DNA of 7,910 nucleotides, taken from NCBI GenBank assembly GCA_946478915.1, contig CAMLER010000218.1, positions 1 through 7,910 on the forward strand, read 5' to 3'. The stretch is from an uncultured Chryseolinea sp. GTDB taxonomy: Bacteria; Bacteroidota; Bacteroidia; Cytophagales; Cyclobacteriaceae. Below are positions 1 to 5,941 of this stretch, in pieces; the first letter of the stretch is position 1, and each line of letters opens with the position of its first letter. The position numbers and the translations under genes are program-made. The notes beneath the pieces were generated by a model that had not been told where the DNA came from, made no database searches, and saw only the letters and a list, made by a program, of their open reading frames with translations.

Positions 1-427
1 GAAGAGGATGCTTTTCGATCCCAATGAGTCGATCCAACTACAGGGATTCACCGGACCCTTTATCCAATATACGCATGCTCGTATTCGCGCCATTATCAGA
101 AAAGCAGACAGTCTCGCAATTGCCGTTCGGAAAGAGGACTTTGAAGTTGTGAAAGTATTGGAGCCTGCAGAGCGCGAAATACTGCAGGTATTGTCGCTTT
201 TTGAAACCAAAATTGCTGACGCGGCGAAGGAATATTCGCCAGCCGTCATCGCCAACTATGCATTCGACGTTGCCAAACAATACAATCAATTTTACCAAAG
301 CAGTCCGATTTTTAGCGAGGAAGATCAGGCTAAGCTTCGATTCCGTATTGCGCTATCCCACACCGTGGCACACGTCTTGAAAAAATCTATGGGATTGTTA
401 GGAATCTCGGTACCAGAAAAGATGTAG
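1..427 (+). CDS. argS: Arginyl-tRNA synthetase, C-terminal part (5' end outside window)
   Basis: This cytoplasmic enzyme attaches arginine to tRNA-Arg using ATP. Only the last 141 residues are visible; the reading frame is open to the left edge, so the ATG at 8 is an internal Met, not the start. The visible part opens with KRMLFDPNESI and the class I ArgS signature GFTGPFIQYTHARI, then runs into the all-helical DALR-type anticodon-binding domain with YAFDVAKQYNQFYQ and a C-terminal FRIALSHTVAHVLKKSMGLLGI, the usual ArgS ending. The family is commonly 550-600 residues, so about three quarters of the gene lies upstream, including the HIGH nucleotide-binding motif. The stop is the TAG at 425-427, and a weak hairpin follows it. 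The family call is near certain; nothing in the visible part looks damaged. Confidence 0.96.
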   Translation, partial: KRMLFDPNESIQLQGFTGPFIQYTHARIRAIIRKADSLAIAVRKEDFEVVKVLEPAEREILQVLSLFETKIADAAKEYSPAVIANYAFDVAKQYNQFYQSSPIFSEEDQAKLRFRIALSHTVAHVLKKSMGLLGISVPEKM

Positions 428-435
428 TCATGACC

Positions 436-454
436 ACCAAAATAAATTTTTGGT
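436..454 (+). terminator. Weak hairpin after argS
   Basis: ACCAAAA at 436-442 is a perfect inverted match to TTTTGGT at 448-454, with a 5-base loop. It begins 8 bases after the argS stop. The stem is A/T-rich and no clean T-run follows it, so it is at best a weak intrinsic terminator or an RNA 3'-end stabiliser. Its position supports the call more than its structure does. Confidence 0.3.
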
Positions 455-482
455 ATAGGCAGCACCCATTTTCATAACTTTT
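449..482 (+). promoter_or_regulatory. Candidate Bacteroidota promoter for the peroxidase genes
   Basis: TAACTTTT at 475-482 matches the Bacteroidota -7 consensus TAnnTTTG in all but the last base. TTTG at 449-452 lies 22 bases upstream, a plausible -33 position. Transcription would begin about 45 bases before the ATG at 532. The TTTG overlaps the weak argS hairpin. A one-base mismatch in an A/T-rich gap can easily arise by chance. Confidence 0.3.
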
Positions 483-503
483 CGAACACTTAGCAGTTAT
501 CAT

Positions 504-524
504 TCAAACCTCAAACCTCAAACC
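504..524 (+). repeat. Three perfect tandem TCAAACC heptamers
   Basis: TCAAACC occurs at 504-510, 511-517 and 518-524 without interruption. A degenerate C/A-rich stretch (CTAACCC, 525-531) then runs directly into the ATG at 532. The stretch is almost free of G and would probably lie in the unstructured 5' leader of the first peroxidase mRNA. Its function is unknown; it could aid ribosome access, bind a protein, or be a dispersed short repeat. Confidence 0.7.
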
Positions 525-531
525 CTAACCC

Positions 532-1029
532 ATGAAACTCTTTTTAATTCTTTTAATTTTGATCAACCCCATGAACACCATTTACGATTTCAAAATGAAT
601 TCGCTTGATGGCGAGCTAATAGATTTTTCCAAATACAAGGGAAAGACATTGTTGATTGTGAATGTCGCATCGAAATGCGGGTTCACTCCACAGTACGCCG
701 ACCTTCAGCAGTTGCAGGAACAGTATGGTGAAAAAGTTACGGTGCTGGGATTTCCCGCGAATAATTTCGGTGCACAAGAACCTGGAACCAGCATACAGAT
801 TGCGGAGTTTTGTGAAAAGAATTATGGAGTGACCTTTCAAATGTTTGAAAAGATTTCTGTGAAAGGAGATGATCAACATCCCTTGTATCAGTTCCTGAAA
901 GAAAAGACAGGTCAGGAGCCTAGCTGGAATTTTTGCAAATATCTTGTTAAGCCTGATGGAACTGTTAAATTTTATCCCTCCAAGGTAAAGCCTCTGGACA
1001 AGGAAATCGTGCAGGAATTGGGCGTATAG
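532..1029 (+). CDS. Glutathione peroxidase family (Cys-type thiol peroxidase), first copy
   Basis: It reduces H2O2 or organic hydroperoxides. Bacterial Cys-type members generally use thioredoxin rather than glutathione. The 165-residue product carries the family signatures NVASKCGFTPQY (peroxidatic Cys49, codon TGC, so no selenocysteine) and GFPANNFGAQEPG (Gln82), plus SWNF (Trp132, Asn133); these give the Cys-Gln-Trp-Asn catalytic set. Cys94 in EFCEKNYGVTF sits where the resolving Cys of thioredoxin-dependent members is found. The first 13 residues are strongly hydrophobic and could be a short signal or anchor, but no clear cleavage site is visible. The alternative start is Met14 (ATG at 571), which gives a normal cytoplasmic GPx beginning MNTIYDF. 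The next gene, a paralogue, starts 2 bases after the stop. The family is certain; the start and the location are not. Confidence 0.93.
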   Translation: MKLFLILLILINPMNTIYDFKMNSLDGELIDFSKYKGKTLLIVNVASKCGFTPQYADLQQLQEQYGEKVTVLGFPANNFGAQEPGTSIQIAEFCEKNYGVTFQMFEKISVKGDDQHPLYQFLKEKTGQEPSWNFCKYLVKPDGTVKFYPSKVKPLDKEIVQELGV

Positions 1030-1031
1030 CC

Positions 1032-1556
1032 ATGGGATTGTTTACGTCCTTATATGCTCGCCTGTTCGGCAATACTAAGGATGTTGGCGATGTAATTTAT
1101 GATTTCACTATAAAGGATATTTATGGTGAGGAAATTGACTTCAATCAGTTCAGGGGTAAAAAGCTTCTCATAGTCAATACCGCATCGAAGTGCGGTTACA
1201 CACCCCAGTACGCTGACCTTGAAAAACTCCACCGGCAATACGCACCTGGTATTACTGTGTTGGGATTTCCGGCAAACAATTTTATGTGGCAAGAGCCGGG
1301 TTCCGAAAAAGAGATTGTCACATTTTGCAAAACGAACTACGACGTAACGTTTAAAATGTTCTCGAAAATTTCTGTAAAAGGAAGATCGAAGCACCCATTA
1401 TACAAGTGGCTGCAATCCAAGACCGGTAAAACACCATCGTGGAACTTCTGTAAATATCTTGTTTATGAAGACGGCAAAAGTGTGAAGTACTTTGGCTCAA
1501 AAGTGAGCCCGCTTGATTCGGTTATTGTCGACGAAATCTCAAAAGTCCTATCCTGA
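1032..1556 (+). CDS. Glutathione peroxidase family, second tandem copy
   Basis: A 174-residue paralogue of the preceding gene, about 60% identical over the shared core by hand count (about 92 of 147 positions). The catalytic set is complete: Cys54 in NTASKCGYTPQY, Gln87, and Trp137 with Asn138 in SWNF. Cys99 is the likely resolving residue. The Gly-X of the usual FGxQEPG loop is Met-Trp here (FMWQEPG), right beside the catalytic Gln. Like its neighbour it has a Cys (Cys140) two residues after Asn138. The N-terminus has about 20 extra residues (MGLFTSLYARLFGNTKD) that look amphipathic rather than like a signal peptide, which suggests a cytoplasmic or membrane-associated protein. A 2-base gap to the previous gene and a 6-base gap to the next imply co-transcription and probably translational coupling. 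Confidence 0.94.
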   Translation: MGLFTSLYARLFGNTKDVGDVIYDFTIKDIYGEEIDFNQFRGKKLLIVNTASKCGYTPQYADLEKLHRQYAPGITVLGFPANNFMWQEPGSEKEIVTFCKTNYDVTFKMFSKISVKGRSKHPLYKWLQSKTGKTPSWNFCKYLVYEDGKSVKYFGSKVSPLDSVIVDEISKVLS

Positions 1557-1562
1557 TCGCTT

Positions 1563-2018
1563 GTGGATTCCAAGGTTCTCAAACGCGCGTTGTTATTGAA
1601 ATGTCATGAATATGTCGAGTTGCGGATAGCGACTGCGCAGCAAGCCAAAGCCGATGCCCAAGCTGCCGCAAATGAGGAGAACAAGAGCAGCGTAGGAGAT
1701 AAGTATGAAACCACCCGATCGATGATGCACATCGAAGGGGAAAAGGCAGCGCATCAACTTGCAGAAGCACTGAAGCTGAAAAGCTCTCTCGACAGATTGT
1801 CTGATGTTCAAAGCGAAATAGTTGTTGCTGGAAGTCTTGTGATCACAGATGTGAAGAAAATTTTTGTCAGCATTGGAATAGGAAAGGTGCAACTCGAAGG
1901 TGAGGAATTTCTGGTCGTCGCACCAACGTCACCGCTGGGCAAAGCTTTGATGGGACGATCTCCAAAAGAGCGTATTACCTTCAATGATCAGTCAATGATC
2001 ATTTTAGAAGTTGCCTGA
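1563..2018 (+). CDS. GreA/GreB-like small protein (GTG start)
   Basis: The product has 151 residues. The N-terminal half (about 5-80) is Ala/Gln/Lys/Glu-rich and helical, suiting an antiparallel coiled coil with a turn near residues 38-46 (NEENKSSVGDKYE). The C-terminal half (about 85-151) is beta-rich and holds SPLGKALMG at 123-131, which resembles the SPLGKALLGK motif of the FKBP-like C-terminal domain of GreA/GreB transcript-cleavage factors. My inference is a GreA/GreB-like protein acting in the RNA polymerase secondary channel. I cannot confirm acidic tip residues equivalent to those of GreA; Glu38, Glu39 and Asp46 are candidates. I recall homologues labelled '3-oxoacyl-ACP synthase' in databases, but no thiolase fold or active site is visible and the protein is far too short. 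The GTG at 1563 is the only reasonable start: it comes two codons after an in-frame stop, and no in-frame ATG lies near. Confidence 0.72.
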   Translation: MDSKVLKRALLLKCHEYVELRIATAQQAKADAQAAANEENKSSVGDKYETTRSMMHIEGEKAAHQLAEALKLKSSLDRLSDVQSEIVVAGSLVITDVKKIFVSIGIGKVQLEGEEFLVVAPTSPLGKALMGRSPKERITFNDQSMIILEVA

Positions 2019-2042
2019 TATGAAAAACTCCCCGTATCTTTC
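2011..2042 (+). promoter_or_regulatory. Candidate promoter for menA
   Basis: TATCTTTC at 2035-2042 differs from TAnnTTTG only at the last base. TTG at 2011-2013 precedes it by 21 bases, a suitable -33 spacing, and lies inside the last codons of the previous gene. A transcript would start only a few bases before the ATG at 2057. The match is imperfect, and read-through from upstream is equally possible. Confidence 0.3.
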
Positions 2043-2056
2043 AGATATTTCTGAGT

Positions 2057-2956
2057 ATGGACTTCAAAATCTGGTTGCATGCCTTCCGCCTTCGTACTCT
2101 TCCCCTAGCGATTTCATGTATTGCCATGGGTGGCTTTCTGGCTGTAGCTGATAAAGCTTTCCAATGGGACATATTTTTATTATGTATCCTCACGACTATT
2201 TTCCTTCAGATACTTTCGAACCTTGCAAACGACTATGGTGACTCTATTCATGGCGCTGACAGTATAGATCGCAAGGGGCCGCAGCGAGCAGTACAAAGCG
2301 GGAGGATCACTACAACGCAAATGAAAACAGCGGTTGTCATTTTTGTTGTATTGTGTCTTCTAAGCGGTTCAATGCTACTGATAGTTTCCTTTGGCATTAA
2401 CTGGCAGGCAATCTTATTCTTTTTTTGCCTCGGGCTGCTTAGCATCGCTGCAGCCATTGCTTACACGGTTGGACAAAAGCCGTACGGTTACGCGGGTCTC
2501 GGAGACTTATCAGTTTTGATTTTTTTTGGACTGGTAGGCGTGTTAGGTTCCTATTACCTTTTTACACAAAGTATTTCATGGCATCAAATTCTTCCGGCGT
2601 TGAGCTGCGGTTTCTTCTCCATCGGTGTTCTGAACGTGAATAATATTCGGGATATTGAATCAGACCGTATGGCGGGGAAATTTTCAATACCCGTCCGCAT
2701 AGGCCGCGACAAGGCGGTTATGTATCATTGGTTCCTCTTATTGGCTGGCATCTTTTCCGCAATCGTGTACACCTTATTAACCGCCACATCCTGGTGGTCG
2801 TGGATTTTTCTCCTTAGCCTGCCGCTTTTTGTTCGCAACGGAATAGCGGTTACCAAAAAACCATCTGAGCAGTTGGATCCGTATCTTAAACAAATGGCGT
2901 TATCGACCCTGGTATTTGTTGTGCTCTTTGGTATTGGCTTGATTTTATCAACGTAA
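2057..2956 (+). CDS. menA: 1,4-dihydroxy-2-naphthoate polyprenyltransferase (UbiA family)
   Basis: This integral membrane enzyme transfers a polyprenyl chain to 1,4-dihydroxy-2-naphthoate to form demethylmenaquinone, the penultimate stage of menaquinone synthesis. The 299-residue protein has roughly eight or nine hydrophobic segments. The first Asp-rich motif is NDYGDSIHGAD at 58-68, followed by Asp71 and the MenA-like KGPQRAVQSGRIT (73-85); it would bind Mg-diphosphate. The second is NNIRDIESDRMAGKFSIP at 195-212 (Asp199, Asp203). YTVGQKPYGYAGLGDL (136-151) matches the conserved MenA loop, with Asp where many members have Glu. The ndyxD/KGPQRAVQSG pattern separates MenA from UbiA and from haem O synthase. 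Length is normal for the family. The gene lies 38 bases after the GreA/B-like gene with no evident functional link to it. No other men gene is in the window. Confidence 0.93.
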   Translation: MDFKIWLHAFRLRTLPLAISCIAMGGFLAVADKAFQWDIFLLCILTTIFLQILSNLANDYGDSIHGADSIDRKGPQRAVQSGRITTTQMKTAVVIFVVLCLLSGSMLLIVSFGINWQAILFFFCLGLLSIAAAIAYTVGQKPYGYAGLGDLSVLIFFGLVGVLGSYYLFTQSISWHQILPALSCGFFSIGVLNVNNIRDIESDRMAGKFSIPVRIGRDKAVMYHWFLLLAGIFSAIVYTLLTATSWWSWIFLLSLPLFVRNGIAVTKKPSEQLDPYLKQMALSTLVFVVLFGIGLILST

Positions 2957-2994
2957 TTTAAACTTATCGGCCATTAGGCGTGTCTATGTAACAA

Positions 2995-3022
2995 AGGGAC
3001 TGATAATTTGCCCTCTATTTTT
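2995..3022 (+). terminator. Possible intrinsic terminator after menA
   Basis: AGGG at 2995-2998 can pair with CCCT at 3011-3014, with one further C-G pair (3000-3010) if A2999 is bulged. A five-T run follows at 3018-3022. The stem is short, so termination would be weak, but hairpin, T-run and place between menA and the next unit fit a terminator. Confidence 0.33.
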
Positions 3023-3044
3023 CCGTTTAAGAAGAAATGCAAAT

Positions 3045-3671
3045 ATGAAAATGATATTAATAGCGCTGATTGCGACTTCACTTTTATATGGTTGTCAGAG
3101 CGAGCCGGATAGCTTGAAATTGTTCGATGAGCTGGTAGTCTCTACAAATTACGATCCGGAAGCGTCCTTCGGCACTTATGCAACTTATGCTATACCGACG
3201 GATACTATTGGCTTTGTTTCCGATAGAAATCCAAATGATACGATCCTGGTGTCCACCTCCAACAACGGTCATTTTCCGCGTCGGGTACTGCAGCAGATCA
3301 TGCAGAACCTCAACGACAGATCGTTTACAAGAGTTGACAGGAGAGAAAATCCCGACCTCGCGGTGAATGTTTATGTCGTTAACGACCTCAATCTGTTCCA
3401 GCAGGTAGTTTATCCAAACTATTACTACCCCTACTATTACGGTTACGGATCATATTATTCGTACCCCTATATAAGCACTTACGCTTATAATACCGGTGCG
3501 CTTGTCGTCGAATTGGTGGATCTCAAAAACGTCAGGCCTGGGAATCAGGTAAAGGTCGTTTGGAATGCGTATATGGGCGACGTGTATAGCACTATCAACC
3601 TGGCAGATCAATCTATCAAAGCCATTGATCAGGCCTTTACTCAATCAAATTACCTTGTAAATGAAAACTAA
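3045..3671 (+). CDS. DUF4136-type lipoprotein with Tyr-rich segment
   Basis: A 208-residue predicted lipoprotein: MKMILIALIATSLLYGC is a type II signal peptide with lipobox LYGC and lipidated Cys17. The residues after the Cys (QSEPD) are polar and acidic, loosely like the surface-export signals described for Bacteroidota lipoproteins. The mature part fits DUF4136: YDPEASFGTYATYAI (36-50), a helical stretch leading to FTRVDRRENPDLAVNVYVV (94-112), then GALVVELVDLKN (151-162) and VVWNAYMGD (171-179). Between these lies a remarkable run with 14 Tyr in 26 residues (123-148). DUF4136 has no established function to my knowledge. The end of the gene overlaps the next one, an outer-membrane barrel, by 11 bases, so the two are probably made together and may act together. 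ATG at 3051 is an alternative start. The family call rests on remembered motif shape. Confidence 0.78.
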   Translation: MKMILIALIATSLLYGCQSEPDSLKLFDELVVSTNYDPEASFGTYATYAIPTDTIGFVSDRNPNDTILVSTSNNGHFPRRVLQQIMQNLNDRSFTRVDRRENPDLAVNVYVVNDLNLFQQVVYPNYYYPYYYGYGSYYSYPYISTYAYNTGALVVELVDLKNVRPGNQVKVVWNAYMGDVYSTINLADQSIKAIDQAFTQSNYLVNEN

Positions 3672-4275
3672 ACATCTTCTTATATTACTTTTTGCATTTC
3701 CAATTTTCGCCAGCGCGCAGGAGAATTATTTTTACGTTAGCTGGAACGGGAATTTACCATTGTCCAGTACTGAATTTATTGACAATGCGAGTGGCAGGGG
3801 CGCCAAGATCGGGTTTCGGAAATTTGTTGGTGTTGAAAGAAGATTCTCAGTAGGTGCGGATTTCAATTGGGCCCAATACGATCAATACAAGCCGCGGGAA
3901 ACGTTTGTAAATGAAAGCGGGGCCATTACGACCGACTACTTTAACTACATCTATCAATATGGCCTAACCGTTAGCGGACAATATTATTTTCCCCTGGGCG
4001 AAAAGGAGATATTCTTCCCTTATGTTGGTCTGGGCCTGGGCGCCAATCGGAATGAGTACAATGTGTATTACAATATTTACACAGACACTGATCGCGTTTT
4101 CGGATTTCTTGCGCGGCCTGAGGCTGGGATAATCGTCCGGATTGGCGAACGGAGGAGAACAGGCATAATTGCTGCAATTCATTACGATTATTCAACAAAC
4201 AAGAGTGATCAGTTTGATTACGACAACTTTTCTTCCGTCGGAGTACAATTGGGCATAGTTCTACTTCAGTGGTAA
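3661..4275 (+). CDS. Small outer-membrane beta-barrel protein
   Basis: A 204-residue exported protein. MKTKHLLILLFAFPIFASA is a clear type I signal peptide, with cleavage expected after Ala19 (ASA|QEN). The mature 185 residues alternate polar and aromatic/hydrophobic residues in beta-hairpin fashion: YFYVSWNGNLP, FSVGADFNWAQYDQY (62-76), YQYGLTVSGQYYFPLG (98-113), FFPYVGLGLGANRNEYNVYY (118-137), GFLARPEAGIIVRIGERR (148-165), then a final strand VGVQLGIVLLQW ending in Trp, as barrel-assembly C-terminal signals do. Size and strand count suit an eight-stranded barrel of the OmpA/OmpW size class. I cannot name a specific family. Its ATG lies inside the end of the lipoprotein gene and no separate ribosome-binding site is evident, so translation is probably coupled. 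Confidence 0.78.
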   Translation: MKTKHLLILLFAFPIFASAQENYFYVSWNGNLPLSSTEFIDNASGRGAKIGFRKFVGVERRFSVGADFNWAQYDQYKPRETFVNESGAITTDYFNYIYQYGLTVSGQYYFPLGEKEIFFPYVGLGLGANRNEYNVYYNIYTDTDRVFGFLARPEAGIIVRIGERRRTGIIAAIHYDYSTNKSDQFDYDNFSSVGVQLGIVLLQW

Positions 4276-4317
4276 TGTAACCCCTTAATACTGAGGTATC
4301 AGATTTTTTTGTTGCAT

Positions 4318-4332
4318 CGCCCTCCTCGGGCG
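4318..4332 (+). promoter_or_regulatory. GC-rich inverted repeat before guaA
   Basis: CGCCC (4318-4322) and GGGCG (4328-4332) form a perfect 5-bp inverted repeat around TCCTC. A run of seven T (4304-4310) comes before it rather than after, so it does not fit a forward terminator well. It ends 11 bases before the guaA -7 element, so an operator is possible. A short palindrome like this can be chance. Confidence 0.25.
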
Positions 4333-4343
4333 CGTGCTTCTGT

Positions 4344-4351
4344 TATCTTTG
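4344..4351 (+). promoter_or_regulatory. Promoter -7 element TATCTTTG for guaA
   Basis: TATCTTTG is a perfect match to the Bacteroidota sigma-ABfr -7 consensus TAnnTTTG. It ends only 4 bases before the guaA ATG (4356), so the predicted transcription start falls at or within a few bases of the start codon. I see no convincing TTG/TTTG element at the usual 19-23 bases upstream; the nearest TTG (4312-4314) is 29 bases away. Confidence 0.6.
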
Positions 4352-4355
4352 CCGG

Positions 4356-5881
4356 ATGTTGCAACAGATACTAATACTGGATTTTGGTTCTCAGTACACT
4401 CAATTAATCGCCCGTCGTGTAAGGGAATTGAATGTCTATTGTGAAATTCATCCATTTAACAAAGTTCCAGACTTAACCGCTGACATAAAGGGAGTTATTT
4501 TATCTGGAAGTCCGTGCTCCGTCCGCGATAATGGCGCGCCTACCGTCGATATTGGCAGGTTTAAATCAGTACCCGTTCTCGGAGTTTGCTATGGTGCTCA
4601 ATTAATCGCCCAACAGCATGGCGGAGAGGTTTTGCCCTCGCATGCGCGGGAATATGGCCGTGCGCGCCTTACAACAGTGGATCACCACAACGATCTTTTG
4701 AAAGAGATCTCTTTGGATACGCAAGTGTGGATGTCTCATGCCGACACGATCGCGAAAATCCCGGGCGATTTTGAAATTATTGCGAGTACCCCATCCGTTG
4801 CAATTGCAGCATACAAGGTGAAGAACAAAGATGTATACGGAATTCAGTTCCATCCTGAAGTAACGCATACTACCGAGGGGAAAAATCTCCTTCGCAATTT
4901 TGTTTTGCATATTTGCGGCTGCGCGCAGGATTGGACTCCCGATCAGTTTGTCGATACAACAATTGCAGACTTAAAAAGACAGCTTGGCGATGATCAGGTA
5001 GTTATGGCGTTGTCCGGGGGAGTGGATTCTACTGTGGCAGCAACTTTGATCCATCGCGCTATAGGAAAGAATCTCCACTGCATTTTTGTCGACAATGGAT
5101 TGCTCCGTAAGAACGAATTTCAGCAGGTACTTGATTCGTATCAGCACATGGGTTTAAACATCAAAGGTGTCGATGCCAAAGAAAAATTTTATGCGTCATT
5201 GGAGGGTCTTTCAGATCCGGAGGCGAAACGCAAAGCAATCGGAAAAACTTTTATTGATGTGTTCGATGAAGAAGCCCATAGAATCAAGGAGGTAAAATGG
5301 CTTGGACAGGGAACGATCTATCCCGATGTAATTGAATCAGTGTCTGTAAATGGTCCCTCTCAGACCATCAAGTCGCACCATAACGTAGGGGGACTTCCTG
5401 CGAAGATGAAGATGAAAGTTGTTGAACCGCTGAAGACACTGTTCAAGGATGAAGTGCGGGTTATTGGAAAAACATTGGGTATAGATTCTACAATTCTCGG
5501 TCGCCATCCGTTTCCCGGACCCGGCTTAGGGATCCGTATCCTGGGAGATATTACCGCTGAAAAGGTACGTATCTTACAAGAGGTCGACAATATTTTTATC
5601 TCAGGATTAAAAGACCACGGATTGTATGACAAGGTATGGCAAGCGGGCGCCATGTTGCTTCCTATCCAATCAGTTGGCGTAATGGGCGACGAACGAACTT
5701 ACGAACGGGTTGTAAATTTGAGGGCCGTTACCAGTACGGATGGAATGACAGCCGACTGGGCTCATCTGCATACGAATTTTTGGCCACCGTGTCGAGCGAT
5801 ATCATCAACAAAGTTAAAGGGGTCAACCGTGTAGTATATGACATTAGCAGCAAGCCACCAGCCACGATTGAATGGGAATAA
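4356..5881 (+). CDS. guaA: GMP synthase (glutamine-hydrolysing), with an apparent frameshift near the 3' end
   Basis: It converts XMP, ATP and glutamine to GMP, the last step of guanine nucleotide synthesis, in the cytoplasm. Domains in order: class I glutamine amidotransferase (about 1-190) with nucleophile Cys78 in GVCYGAQL and His166/Glu168 in FHPEV; ATP pyrophosphatase with PP-loop SGGVDST (220-226), [12 protein letters not shown] and [10 protein letters not shown]; then the dimerisation/XMP-binding domain with [16 protein letters not shown]. The first frame runs to a stop at 5832-5834 (492 residues), but from Leu471 its last 21 residues are unlike GuaA. The conserved ending (YEFLATVS, then [20 protein letters not shown]) lies in the -1 frame and stops at 5879-5881. 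Adding one base near 5769 restores [10 protein letters not shown] and a normal 508-residue protein. The span given assumes one broken or mis-sequenced gene. The promoter is almost leaderless, so guaA probably has its own transcription unit. Confidence 0.95.
5766..5773 (+). other. Single-base deletion (frameshift) site in guaA
   Basis: Here the sequence reads CTGCATAC, where GuaA homologues encode Leu-Pro-Tyr. CTG CCA TAC would give exactly that, so the simplest reading is loss of one C from a CC pair at 5769. Upstream of this point the first frame is clean GuaA, and downstream the -1 frame is clean GuaA. I cannot tell a sequencing or assembly error from a real mutation. Confidence 0.85.
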
Positions 5882-5941
5882 CTTTTGCATATTTGAAGGT
5901 GTTTTAATCACTGACTTTAAATTCCTAACTTGACTCGCTGT

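Noticed and set aside
1050..1394. Minus-strand ORFs opposite the peroxidase genes and elsewhere.
   Set aside because: They mirror well-supported plus-strand genes, have no recognisable motifs, and lack plausible promoters; they are shadows.
1981..2001. Direct repeat of TCAATGATCA (1981-1990 and 1992-2001) containing palindromic TGATCA.
   Set aside because: It lies wholly inside the coding 3' end of the GreA/B-like gene (FNDQSMII), there are only two copies, and there is no sign of an insertion or attachment site; chance is adequate.
5774..5782. Programmed -1 frameshifting on the five-T run in guaA.
   Set aside because: No canonical slippery heptamer or obvious downstream pseudoknot, the product would lose the conserved Pro-Tyr-Glu, and guaA is not known to use recoding; a lost C explains the data better.
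5636..5881. A separate 81-residue ORF overlapping the end of guaA.
   Set aside because: Its second half is exactly the conserved GuaA C-terminus; it is the displaced tail of guaA, not an independent gene.
5884..5894. Possible -7 elements (TAnnTTTG-like) before the secreted PBP-fold protein.
   Set aside because: CATATTTG differs at the first base, and the stretch at the guaA stop (TAACTTTTG) has wrong spacing; neither has a -33 partner, so I do not annotate a promoter.
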